In this document: one piece after another, positions 1 through 10,190 of the stretch | Layout: the number at the start of each line of letters is the position of its first letter | Numbering within the stretch: position 1 is the first letter of the stretch | DNA from: Angiostrongylus vasorum | Taxonomy: Eukaryota; Nematoda; Chromadorea; Rhabditida; Metastrongylidae | Direction: 5' to 3' | Length of the DNA stretch: 64,000 bases | Assembly (NCBI GenBank): GCA_018806985.1 | Contig: JADANN010000398.1 | Coordinates: forward strand, 949,501 to 1,013,500 | The notes under the pieces: generated by a model | Database searches by the model: none | Seen by the model: the letters and a program-made list of their open reading frames with translations, nothing else | Told to the model about the DNA's origin: nothing | Program-made: the position numbers and the translations under genes

Positions 1-3000
1 AGGATTGGGTATAGGTGCAATAGATGCTGTGCAATTCAGATATGGCTGAGGAGACGAAGGTAATGGAGTGGAAGTTGCATGGAGAGCTACATCGTTTCCA
101 AATAATCCAGAGTCATCTGTCTGCAAAACAACATGAAAACATGAAAATGAAAAAACTCAAACCATGAAAAATATGAAACAAATATTTTTTTTAACTTTAC
201 ACGGTCCAACTTCATATATTGTGCTGATCCTGGAAATATTATCATGTGGTTTTCTGTCCCCAACCGACATCCACGACGGTCACCAAATTTTAATACGTAC
301 TTGAATGCCATTAAAAGAGCTTGTTATCTTCATGAACGTCTTTGAACGCTGGACAAATTCATTTTGCCCGGTATCTTAGGAGTGCTCAGGTACAGCGTAC
401 TCAGATCTCCATCACAGACTACCGCCCTCCTTTGAGATCGGACGGAGCTCTTTCTAGACACCTCTGCTAGAAATCCACTATGTTTCTACATTATTGAGTT
501 TATAAAAAGATTTACTCGCGTAACGTTCCGACGTCTTTGTCGTCGTGAATGCCGGATTGATCCACGTCGACGGTCCACAAGTGGTCGTCGTCGCATCGAG
601 ACAAGTACCGTGAAGTGGAGCTCACTGCACGAATGAAGCTTTCTTGGAGGTGCCACTTTGTACAGGACGATTCGCCGACTCCCTGATAGATGGGGTTCTG
701 GATTGGTCCGGGGGGTCAAACCATCGATGAGTGCATATTATTGCATGACATTTCTAACCAATACGGTCCGACAAACATTTTTCTGTCAACTCAAAATTTC
801 TAAAAATGAAAATATCCACAAACATAGTCCGAATCAAAAGAAAACAACATAACCCTAGCCTTTCCAAGAAAAGTAGTAAATGAAGTGCAGTGTAATAAAA
901 CAATGTCTGACTAACTAAAACTTCTTTTCTTGAAATTATATTACTACGAGAAGAAAATACCATTCCGGCATCGAGCTCGTAGCCATCTCCCATTGTCATT
1001 GGTAAGGTTCTATCAAAACTTGCATCATCACTGGTTGAAGGCATTTGTAAACATCTAGAAACCTTGGCTGATCCAGCTACTTCAATATGATAGGGATTTG
1101 TCATATCACCTATTTGGAAAGTCTTTTCTATGGAGCCATCACGATAGCGAAATCCTAAAGGATATAGCTTAAAAATTGAGGTCTCAAAGGAGAGAAGAAC
1201 GAAAGAATAAAGGACATCCCAAGGAATATCGCCCTTACCAAAAACATTTTCGCAATTTGACAGCCGTAATACTCTGTCACTGAAAGTTGGAGAGTTGAAG
1301 GAGGACAATCGAAAAGACCTCAAACATAGTAGCGATGAAAAAAATAAGGTATCTCTTGAATGTAGTAGTTGATTGAATTGCAATGATCCTCATACCGAAA
1401 AGGTGATGGGGTGGCACTCATGTGGATCCCAGGTCGCGATGTTGGGGTTCTTAATTCAGGCGAGCGACCCCTACTTTGATCCATCTGAAACAAAAAACCG
1501 TCCTCAAATAGACCTCATTTCATCCATTTTAGCGGTGAACTGTAAAGACCAGCATTTTTCAGTGCTCGAGCTGTCACTTGAAACTTCTCACAACTAAAAT
1601 GATTTCCAGACTGAAGGCCAACAATTCATTGAAATCTGTGTAATTCACCGACCAGATCACGTTCTGGAACCATCACTGTTCGGTTCACGGCCACCTCAGA
1701 CACGACTAGAGCTTCACAAACGATCGTGTTTTGCATTAGCAATCGAAAATCGCATTATATTTCCGTACTAGTGAATTCTAAAACATAGTGAATAAAGACC
1801 TCCTAATGGTTCACCGCCTCATCGCGGCTGGGAGGTGTTCCTGGGTGTCGGGCTGCGATGTACAGCTGGGGTTCATCCTCTGACAGGGTCTCCCAAGCTG
1901 AGAACGAGTCCGGCGTTCCCATCAGAAAGCCTAGCTAGGAGTAAACCAATGCCAGGATCCACCACCGTCCTGGTATCAAAGTCGCATGGTGGCAAATCTG
2001 ATCCACAATGGCGGTGACTGTCTGTGGTGGTGACGACCTGGGGCAGACCTTGGCTAGCCTGAGCTCGGGACTCCAAGGAAACACCATAATTAAACTAGCA
2101 GAACTCCGAAGAATGGAAATTTTGGTGGGTCCGCACAACCAGTAAGGACGGGTAGTTCAAGTGTCCAAGTAAGCAAGCAATGAATAAAGACGAGTGAAGG
2201 GTTATTTCGATTTGAGAGGGTTTATGATCAGCTTTGCAAACTACAGGTTAATCTCCGGTTTTACATCCCATTTTTGTTTCCCAATACAATGATTTCAATG
2301 AAAGCGTACAAAATAATACAACGCTTAAAGACACACACACACAACAGAGCAGTAACAATTTGCTTTTGTAGTTATTTATACACCGTGGTGTAATACAAAC
2401 TTCCGATTCTAGCGCTTTTTTCATTCGCTTCGTTTCCTAGCTCACGCAATCCTCAGAAATCTTTGGAACTGCACGAAGCTTCGGGTTTTTGCTTGAGGAT
2501 TTGGTTTTCTTCAGAACTGTCGTTAGATGCTAGAGAAGTTGATTCTCCTTATATTCTTGGCATAGCATTTTTACAGCGCTCCCATATCATCAATGCCAAG
2601 GTTGTTGCCGGCCTTTGATAGAAGTAAGCTCTCCCAGTAAAGCCTGGTACTAAGTTTCCAGCGACCTAAAGGACGGAAGGCTTGATTGGGTGATGTGAGG
2701 TCGAACCATCAGTCTTACATGTATTGCTAGCCGGTACAAATAACTAATATGCTTCCCGAATTCTGTGTAGAAACAATACGAACTTTAACATAATTATAAC
2801 GATTAACGACAACATGAGTCAAACGATCAGTACTGCAAGCATTCCTGTCGTAGACCGTGACATCTACTTGGTCTTTCCACAAGACTATAGGGCGAACTTT
2901 CTAGTTCTTCTGAACCCAATTAAACATACATGCATAAAAAACACGATATTTTAGCTGTCCTTCTTGGATGATGGGCCAGACTGTTTACGTCTAACAGAAA

Positions 3001-3371
3001 ACGTGTTCAAGACATAGCACAATTACTTCCGGACTTCAACTTACGCAAAAGTGGCTCATTTTGCAAGACGAATAAAGCATCTGGGAAAGACGAGAATCTC
3101 ATCCTCGTAGAAAAAACCTACCCGATTGACAATCGGCGGACTGTTGAAGGTGAGATTCAGACCAACTCCTGAATCAGCAGACGTACCCAATATGGAGGGG
3201 TCCGTTGAACGTGAATTAATCGGCGTGTTAGCTCGAGGCCACTTGGTTGGTGGACTGTACTCAATAACTGGTTGTGCCGGATCAATAGTACCGGGTTGTG
3301 GTAATGGCTGGTGCTCCACTAACCATGATGGCCCAGCCGATGACCACATGAAGTAGCTGGCTCGATAAAGA
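1..3371 (-). CDS. Unidentified multi-exon gene, 3' part running off the left edge
   Basis: Product not recognised. Exons were read from frame and splice sites. Exon 3122-3371 follows a TTTCAG acceptor, ends at GTAGGT and is rich in Pro, Ser and Asn (contains WPRANTPINSRSTDP). Exon 1396-1484 begins MDQSRGRSPELRTPTSRPG and joins it in phase 0. Coding then continues in 948-1279 (contains LYPLGFRYRDGSIEKTFQIG), either unbroken or with an intron before the LYPLGF segment, whose own acceptor would lie just above 1167. A 27-base micro-exon (203-229) and a last visible exon (1-116) fit the phase. The LYPLGF segment looks like a small folded domain and the rest looks disordered. The 5' end was not found; a possible further exon is at 6959-7130. 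The gene lies downstream of Raptor on the same strand. Confidence is fair that this is coding and low for exact edges. Confidence 0.5.
486..545 (-). ncRNA. Decayed hammerhead-like motif (relic)
   Basis: On the minus strand the stretch keeps the stem II/III part of the hammerhead seen at 8643-8682 (GACGTCGGAACGTTA, compared with GACGTCGAGACGTTA), but the CTGATGA core is lost. It looks like a dead copy of the same mobile family. The flank up to about 720 resembles the flank of the copies at 9.6 and 50.6 kb. Confidence 0.35.
1799..2172 (+). repeat. Family A repeat, full-length copy
   Basis: One of about 13 copies of a dispersed ~390 bp element in this window. It opens with a short terminal hairpin (CCTCC..GGGAGG type) and ends in GTCCAAGTAAG. 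The middle holds a hairpin around CCACCACCGTCC. No conserved protein frame is shared between copies, so it is probably non-autonomous. Confidence 0.8.
2173..3121. other. Non-coding stretch within the left-edge gene
   Basis: No exon, RNA gene or known repeat was recognised here, apart from a short (AC)n run near 2332. It is taken as intron of the left-edge gene. Confidence 0.4.
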
Positions 3372-3959
3372 CTGAAACATGGGCAGAGTACTTTATTTAA
3401 TATTTCGACATCAATAGACATAAGATGAACATGATACAGTAGGGCCAAACCGGAGGAACACACTATAGATCAATCAATAAAATGGCGCGACATTCCCAAT
3501 ATTTCGAGTCGAAAACAATGAAGTCCTTGTGGAACATGTGCTAAGAAATGTAGCCATAATAAAGGATAAAGGATAGAAAGGTCTTGCCAATATAAATTAC
3601 AATTCCCGTTAATCACTAAGGAGTTCCCACTTCGTCATTTACGACTGCAAACCCAACAACGGCACCCCCCCTGTTTAACTCAAACGCTACTATATAATGT
3701 AATATTTAACAACAGCTGACAGAAATTGATGACGTCACTGTAGTCCAGTTATAAAAAACAATTCGATGAACCCTTGATATGAAGCGTAAGCTTCAGAGCA
3801 GTTGGTGACAGTTTGGACAGCTGTCTGCACTTCGACTTAAAACGTCCTAGCAGGGAAAGTGTGTTAGAAAAGGTCATCGCCCTTCTGAGAACGGCCATAA
3901 TGCGTTACTGGTAACTGCTGGGTCACGGGTCACCACTGCCAACGGTCGACGGCAATCTG

Positions 3960-4240
3960 CTGCTGACCTTGCCTTGCTGGTGTGCCAGTGCCGAGCGCAG
4001 TGGCGTTAAGGTTGCCGGGCGGGACGATCAGTCGAGGAGGAGGCTCGCCCCTCCGACCGCAGATCGATCGATCGTCGCGATGCCTGGAACACCTAGGAGC
4101 GGATGGGCGGCGGACCACGTCCTTTGTTTCCCATCTGCCGAAACCCTCCGCTTCCCAGACCCGTTCACTGGCCGCTCGGGCGAAATGGCCGCGGCGCAAC
4201 AAATTTGCATACTGCAGCTGATGACCAGTGGATCTTCGCC
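3960..4240. other. GC-rich block, open in several frames
   Basis: This block is clearly richer in G and C than its surroundings and is open in frames on both strands. The minus-strand frame (contains HFARAASERVWEAEGFG) could be an exon of the left-edge gene ending at AAG|GTCAGC, but its phase does not match the next exon at 3371. It could equally be a small CpG-rich or foreign piece. No product is recognised. Confidence 0.3.
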
Positions 4241-4749
4241 AATGTGAGGAATTATTCGGATCCTTCACGAGCCATCATCACGAAGATGTCATGATAAAAT
4301 AGAACGTATAACTACTGCTGAATTGGGGATAAACTCCGATGAACACGAGTTATTTCCTTCCAGGACGAAGCTGCCTGCGTACAGCATGGAACTACCGTGT
4401 TGTTGACATGAAACCAAATCTATGAGTGATAAAGGAGACTATTTTGGTTCCTGGACAAGAAAGGTGACAGCACAGGAAATTAGTGGAGAGTTGAATAAAT
4501 AAGATAGCAGTCTCGATAACCCTTATTGGGCGAAGAAGTGTACGATCTGCTGACACCTGACTGGGAAATGCAAGCCGGCCGAGAATGGGAGAGTGGGCGG
4601 TCGCGGCGATTACGGCCGGAATGACTCGTATAATGATCACGCAACTGCTAGTTATACCCTTGCCGTTTCGGCTACACCATCTCACTACTGCCTTTTGTAC
4701 TACAGACCCTCATAGAAGGCCAGATTCATTCATCAGATTTGTATGTGGG

Positions 4750-4925
4750 ATATATGTGTAGCACAGTGGTCAGAGTGGTCCTGAAAGCCACACTTCGTTG
4801 TTGGCTTGGTTCGATCACAAGTACCGAACTAACCAAGCCTTCCATTCGTCTGCGATATCATCTCTATGAAGTCGAATGTATAGCACAATTCCTTAGGGAC
4901 TGATCAACGCTGAACACTTCGTCTT
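4750..4925 (+). repeat. SINE B, diverged partial copy
   Basis: The copy begins with the tRNA-like head (TGTAGCACAGTGGTCAGAG) and ends near CTGATCAACGCTGAACAC, matching the two ends of the SINE B family. The middle is shortened. Confidence 0.55.
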
Positions 4926-5348
4926 CAGTCTTATGTGTGAGATTCTCTGCCACACTATCATCCTCGAAATATTGTAATTGAACACTTGTTCTATAGGAGG
5001 GTTTCACCTCCTGACTATTAAGAACTCATCAGACAGCGAGACATACTGTTATGACAAATAGCGGACTCATTTAATGCAAAAAAAAATTTGATAGGGTATC
5101 AATGTTGACATATGGATTTGTGCCCCTTCGAGTTCCCAATACATCAACGCAATAACAATCAACTTTTCTCAGTGACAGGGGTGTGGGAGGAGTTTGCTGT
5201 ACTGCGACTCTGATTCTTTCAGCATGACAGCGATCACTGTGCTAGCGGAAGATCCTGAAATTGGCAGGCGGAAAGCTCGAGAACGATGTAGCAAGCCTAA
5301 TCAACATTTATGAAGCAGGTTTATTTAGCATTATATTTGGAAATGAGG

Positions 5349-5633
5349 GCGGGTGGGGGCGCAGTGGTTGGAGGCGCCACTGCGACACACACGTGGAATC
5401 GATCCTCGCGCCCATGGCTCACCAAGCCTTCCATCCCTCCGGGGGCGGCAAATTGGTACCAGACTTGTCTGGGAGGATAGCAGCACTGGCTCGATACATC
5501 GGTAGGCTACCGCGAGTCATTGCTAAGGCCAGATATGCATTCACTCATTTCCAACGATAATTAATTAAGTCGAACGCATGGCGCATCCCTCAGGGATTGA
5601 TCAACGCCGAAAGCTTTATCCTTATCCTTATAT
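5349..5633 (+). repeat. SINE B (tRNA-derived), near full length
   Basis: The tRNA-like head GGCGCAGTGGTTGGAGGCG has an A-box pattern and is followed by a B-box-like CGATCC. The family body follows (CATCCCTCCGGGGGCGGCAA) and a 3' end at GATCAACGCCGAAAGCTTT with TATCC repeats. Confidence 0.8.
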
Positions 5634-6342
5634 TAAGAAAAACTATCCCCCTGTGATGTGTCCCTTCGAAATACCAACGCATCAGCACAATAAGAATCAA
5701 CTTTTCAAACGACGACAAAAAAAATCCGAAGATCAATTTTATGATCAGAAGTGGGTTAGCACGACAACGTGAAAGTGGCATCTGCTTCTAATATCTCTCC
5801 TTAGAACACCACTTGCATTCGGTAGCACTCGAGAAGAACTTCATAAGCTTTTCCACTATATCTGGGTCACGTTGATAAGGTTTCCTTCCACTTGCGTGCA
5901 GAGTTTTTCGTCTGGGATGAAATCATTCACGTTACTTATCGACTTACATTATATAACTACTTTGTTAAAATACAGCTTTAATACTTAAATTTTTGCATAT
6001 AGAAGGTCAAACGCAAAACAGAAACCCTAAGGCGTAATATTCACCTTGAGACGGAGGTGCTGATTTATTTTTTATCTCATACGTCCATTCTGTTAGAAAG
6101 GTCTATTTAACAGGCAACGGACTTATGGACGTATCATAAGTCCATAAGCGGCGCAGTGAGCGGCCGGTGTGAGCTCTATACAGGTACATACATACATACA
6201 TTATAATGGTTTATTTTTGGTGCACAGAACCCTTTTCCAACAATTCTTGTAGTCAGTCGATAGCTTATTCAACACAGTGATGGATTTGACCGGGAAAAAC
6301 TCGATTCTCTAATTACAATTATACAAAACCTTTTTTTTAAAG
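5634..6342. other. Intergenic stretch without a recognised gene
   Basis: Only a short CATA run (near 6186) and AT-rich DNA are seen. Open frames are short and have no splice support. Confidence 0.4.
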
Positions 6343-6736
6343 CCTCCCACCGGTTTACCGCCCCATCGTGGCTGGCAGGTGTTCCTGGGTGTCGGACTGC
6401 GATGTACAGCGAGGGATTCATCCCCTGGCAGGGTTTCCCAAGCTGAGAAGGAGTCCGGCGATTCCATCAGTGGATCCAGCAAAGGGAAAACCAATAACAG
6501 GCTCCACCACCGTCCTGGTATCAAACTAGCCGCATAGTGGCAAATCTAGCCTCTGATCCACTATGGCGGGGACTGCCTGTAGTGGTGACTACTTGGGGCA
6601 TACTTTGGCCAGGCTGACCTCGAGACTCCAGGAAACCACAATGGCTAAACCAGCAAGTCTCCAAAATCATGGAGATTATGGTGGGGCCCGCACAGCTAGC
6701 GAGGACAGGTCGTTCAAGTGCCAGGTATCAAGCAAG
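6343..6736 (+). repeat. Family A repeat, full-length copy
   Basis: The copy matches family A from CTCCCACCGGTTTACCGCC to TTCAAGTGCCAGGTATCAAG. The internal CCACCACCGTCCTGGTATC segment is kept. It lies between the left-edge gene and Raptor. Confidence 0.8.
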
Positions 6737-6958
6737 TTTTTTCCAAAGAGTTCAATGACCGGTGATTTGACTGATAATTAACTGTTACTTTTTATCGCCA
6801 CGATGAATCATCGGGTTTTTTTGTGCAATAATGCACGGGTTTAAAAACACCAAAATAGACGCAGCATGGGTTGCAAAACACTTCTAAATGTTGACATCAA
6901 CCTATTTTTATGATAGACCACATCATACAGTAAATCATAGCATACGTACCACTCATAC

Positions 6959-7130
6959 CTATAGACCGAGAGGGCAAAGTCGCTTCTACAACCGTGTCAT
7001 ATTCAAAACACTCGAGTCCTCTAGTTATCGGAAAAATATTGTTTCTAAATGTTAATGCGTCGTTTTCTTCCTCAGCAATCGCGAGGCTGCTATACAGCAT
7101 ACATTTACTTCCGTACAAAACAACTTCAAT
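6959..7130 (-). CDS. Possible exon, unidentified
   Basis: One minus-strand frame is open here (contains FRNNIFPITRGLECFEYDTV) and ends at a good donor, ATAG|GTATGAG. The acceptor is unclear: GCTGAG or TTTAG are candidates. It may be an upstream exon of the left-edge gene, but nothing ties it to that gene beyond strand and position, and no family is recognised. Confidence 0.25.
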
Positions 7131-7289
7131 ACAACAGTAGCTGACAAATATCGTAGTTTTATAGAGGAAAAGAGCGAGATTTCTCCAGAAAAAACAGTTC
7201 TAGGATCCATTAAGGTCTAATTTTTTTAGAAAACAATACTTCTGATCTCAGCCTATCAGAATCCGTTGCGATTAGATCTTAATGGAGCA

Positions 7290-7600
7290 GTGACAGCCGA
7301 CTGGAAATAGCGTCGGAACGGAGAAAATCGCGTTTTTTGACGTTTTCCGCGACAACTCGTCCGCTGCTGCAGTATCCGGCGTGGGCGTTTAGGAGTGTGC
7401 GTGACCAAGTAACAGCCGACTGTGAATAGCGAAATCGGCGCGAAAACCGCGTTCGGAAGCGTTTCATAGCGTCCAAACGGACAACTAGTCCACTTCGAGT
7501 GGGCGGTGGTTTTTTGCGTTTTTCTCGCTTAAGACGCGTTTTTGAGCGATTTCCCCGTGCGGATCCCCCCTCGCCGGACCCACCCTTCAGAGCCTGGAAG
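7290..7600. repeat. Unclassified repeat with internal duplication
   Basis: Two near-identical short units (ACAGCCGACTGGAAATAGCG at about 7290 and ACAGCCGACTGTGAATAGCG at about 7411) sit in a CG-rich block ending in GAGCCTGGAAGGGTATCTAG. It has the look of a DNA-transposon end or MITE. There is no coding support. Confidence 0.35.
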
Positions 7601-7635
7601 GGTATCTAGACGTTAACCTTTTATTTAGTGTCTAG

Positions 7636-7888
7636 TACAACTTTTCATGGCAGGATATTATGTGAATTACAACCACAATGATCCTGAGATATTTGCAAAA
7701 CTCCGGACTGTTTGTGTCTGTGGTACGGATCGAACACGTTATTACCTTTTCCGGAGGATAACGCGTTTACCACCACACCATACGTGTCCTCTCCAGAAAG
7801 TGTAATAGTGTGTTCGATCCCCACCGCAGACATCTGTGGTTCGGAGTTTTTGCAGATACCTCAGCATCACTGTGGTTGTAGTTATTGC
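7636..7888. repeat. SINE C, inverted pair of partial copies
   Basis: The left part (7636 to about 7791) is a minus-strand SINE C, with the B-box-like GATCGAACACG and the head CACCACACCATACG when read on the plus strand. The right part (about 7790-7888) is a plus-strand SINE C 3' region (GTGTGTTCGATCCCCACC, then CAGCATCACTGTGGTTGTA). Together they make an imperfect palindrome. Confidence 0.6.
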
Positions 7889-8642
7889 TTCTTATAAAGA
7901 AAAAACAGCACTTCTGTAGCTGAAAATTCGGTTTCGTCGCAAGCAGGAGGTCCGGTCAACGCCGCGCATTAGTTAAATGACTGACAATAGAGATGAAGAC
8001 AGTATTGTTTTATCTTCAACACAGAAGTTACCAGATATACCGTAGGAGAAGTCACGAAGCTACCCACGGTTGTTTCTCGCAAAAGCGGTGAGAATAAACG
8101 GCGCCATTTTCGTCCTTTTGACAAAGCTCTGATATGGCAGCGTTAGAAGGCTGGTAAAATCTCTGGACAGTATTCTTCAAGATTCCAAAATTTCAAGGGA
8201 TTATGGTAATAATCTTTACTTAGAACGAATTCCTGCTATTATACATCTACAATACACCGAGAACTTAAAGGTGCAAATGGAGAAGATCAAGTGCAACGAA
8301 CCGATCCAGACAAGAAGACGTCGCTCATGAACAGCTAGATTTTCCTAAATCGGTGTGGCTGTAGCGTCTATTTGACGCCTAGTTTTTGGGAGTCGCTTTG
8401 TATTGACCCTAACTCATGCAGGTCGATCTGTATACTCGCAAGTGTGAGCGTAAAGACTCAAGTAGGACTGTCAGTGTTAAACACGGTTTATAAAACTGGA
8501 AAGCAGACCGAAACATGCAACATTGACAGACTCGGCCCATAGTCAACAATGCAATCCTGTCGATGAAAGTCGATACCCTTGAAGTACAAATGATCCGAAT
8601 CAGATCTTGACAAAATATGGATGCTTGCCGGAACTCGGATCG

Positions 8643-8682
8643 TCGGCTCTGATGAAGACGAAGACGTCGAGACGTTAGCCGA
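8643..8682 (+). ncRNA. Hammerhead-ribozyme-like motif, one core substitution
   Basis: The order of parts is stem I strand TCGGCT, core CTGATGA, stem II GACG-AAGA-CGTC, core GAG in place of GAA, stem III ACGT, cleavage-site position T, and stem I return AGCCGA. Stem I is 6 perfect base pairs and stem II is 4. The single core change (A14 to G) should abolish or strongly reduce cleavage. A stem III of only ACGT resembles the minimal type I hammerheads known from Penelope-like retroelements and retrozymes. Confidence 0.7.
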
Positions 8683-8829
8683 ACAAAAACTTTATCAACT
8701 TCTTGTAAGCTTATGAAAGAAAGAATATAAACGGATGTCTTGCTGTACAAGGAATTTTGTCTTCAAAAATATTAGAAGGACACTAGACGAAGGACGTCCT
8801 TACGAATAATTTGGTTAGAAAGTAGGATT

Positions 8830-9060
8830 CTATACGATATACCATATCAACACGATAATGGCGTTCTTGAAGTATCGCGACAAGCACAAGAGACCATTAC
8901 GTCTCGTCCCCATCAACTTAAGAAAGGCTTTGATTCGGATGAGAAAGAAGCAATCATGGAAACCTTGGACCATTATGGGGTGTTTGTTCAGTATGCACAG
9001 CCCTTCATGAGCTATAGAAAAAAACCTTCATACGTGGAATTTTGCAGTTGCTAAGTATGG
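8830..9060 (+). mobile_element. RTE-type LINE reverse transcriptase relic
   Basis: Frameshifted plus-strand reading gives pieces of the RTE reverse transcriptase region just before the first catalytic motif (INLRKAL, then MRKKQSWKPW, matching the usual DLKKAFDSVE-EAVMEAL pattern). It is broken by several frameshifts and stops and is non-functional. Confidence 0.55.
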
Positions 9061-9570
9061 TAATTCTTGCCATCTCATCGAAGGTATCCAGTGATTCTAT
9101 CAACAATGTCATACGAGAAGTGCGACTAAAGAAGTCAAAGGACTTGACCCGTAGATGTTCGTAGGTGATTAACCTTGTGCAGTTAAGCATTAACCAAGGA
9201 AAAAAATGCTACTGATTATAAAGCAATCGATCTTCGATTTCATTTCAGTGAGATGCAGACTTGAACTAGATATTCCATTTGAGCTAAATGAGACGGATGG
9301 CTCCAAACGTTCCAGCGATGTGTAATCCGCATTGGACTGAGTAGGACGAAACCAACGGCTTGGAATAACTACTTCGTGGGCATTTCTGCCATAATGAACA
9401 AGTCGACAACGTGATGGATAAGTAAATAGGATGTTAAGATCATTCGGCGGACTCCACCCTATGTGTGTGGCGACGCACTGTTTCCAGTGTTTTTATGCAT
9501 TACATATGTACATGTGCAATGCACCTCATTTCATTGACAAGCCAACACGAGATCGTAATCAAACTTTTGT

Positions 9571-9615
9571 CCAGCTAACGTCTTGACGTCTTCATCTTCA
9601 ACACAGCAGATGATC
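9571..9615 (-). ncRNA. Decayed hammerhead-like motif in left palindrome arm
   Basis: The minus-strand reading keeps GAAGATGAAGACGTCAAGACGTTAGC, the stem II/III side of the hammerhead, but the first core block is CTGTGTTGA instead of CTGATGA. It is the mirror copy of the motif at 10119-10154. Confidence 0.45.
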
Positions 9616-10118
9616 CGAATCGATGGTCCACAGTGGCTTGCCTTCTCAATGTGGTGCACTCATCGGTGTATAGAGTCGAACCCTCTTCAGTGGCGAACCG
9701 CTACAACCTCACCTGGCAGCACTCTTTTGTACAGAACGGTTGTTGTTGATAATGACTATCGGTTGACAATAATTTACTTCTCAAGTGACAATCCATCCTG
9801 CAACAATCGGTACTAAATGGCCCTGAGCGTACGTAGCGAAGTAATACCATCGTAAACCGAATTGCCCATAGCCTTGCTCTGGAATAATCAATACACATTA
9901 TTCTCATAAATAAGCTACAGCGACTGCAGTATAGATTGTCCGTTGAAAAACAAATTATTATCAACCGATAATCATTATCAACAACAACCGTCGTGTGTAA
10001 AAGAGTGCTGCCCGGTGAGGTTGCAGCGGTACTCCACTGAGGAATATTCGCCTCGATACGCCGACGAAAACACCACATCGTGAAAAGGAACGACTATGGA
10101 CCATCGATTCTGATCATC

Positions 10119-10154
10119 GGCTCTGATGAAGATGCAAACGTCGAAACGTTAGTC
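10119..10154 (+). ncRNA. Hammerhead-ribozyme motif with complete core
   Basis: The order is stem I strand GGCT, core CTGATGA, A, stem II GATG-CAAA-CGTC (with one G-T pair), core GAA, stem III ACGT, cleavage-site T, and stem I return AGTC (with one G-T pair). Every invariant core base of the hammerhead is present. Stem I is only 4 pairs, and the self-complementary 2 bp stem III would favour action as a dimer, as reported for Penelope-type hammerheads. Activity is inferred, not shown. Downstream is a tail (CTCGTGTTAGCTTATCA) shared with the copy at 49 kb. Confidence 0.7.
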
Positions 10155-10190
10155 CAGTAAGTGTTTGATAACGACCTCGTGTTAGCTTAT

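Larger units (their letters stand above)
9560..10190. repeat. Large imperfect palindrome of two hammerhead-bearing copies
   Basis: About 230 bases from 9580 pair with the reverse complement of roughly 9930-10170. Shared blocks include ATCGATGGTCCA, CAGTGG.G.ACCGCT.CAACCTCACC and GGTTGTTGTTGATAATGA. Each arm ends outward in a hammerhead-like motif (minus strand 9571-9615, plus strand 10119-10154), so two copies of one element lie head to head. Arms differ by many substitutions, so the event is old. Confidence 0.7.

Noticed and set aside
754..1383. The 209-codon minus-strand frame as an intact single-exon gene
   Set aside because: Its 3' part reads into low-complexity hydrophobic sequence past a good donor (CTC|GTAGTAAT near 948), and the upstream exon at 1396-1484 joins inside it. 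It is part of a multi-exon gene.
1873..2138. Repeated open frames in family A copies as a conserved protein
   Set aside because: Frames differ between copies and carry different stops. Similarity is at the DNA level only.
5349..5420. tRNA gene suggested by A and B boxes at SINE B heads
   Set aside because: No cloverleaf with a proper acceptor and anticodon arm can be drawn. It is the head of a SINE.
8409..8750. 113-codon minus-strand frame as a protein
   Set aside because: It is antisense to the hammerhead-bearing element, and its composition follows the repeat.
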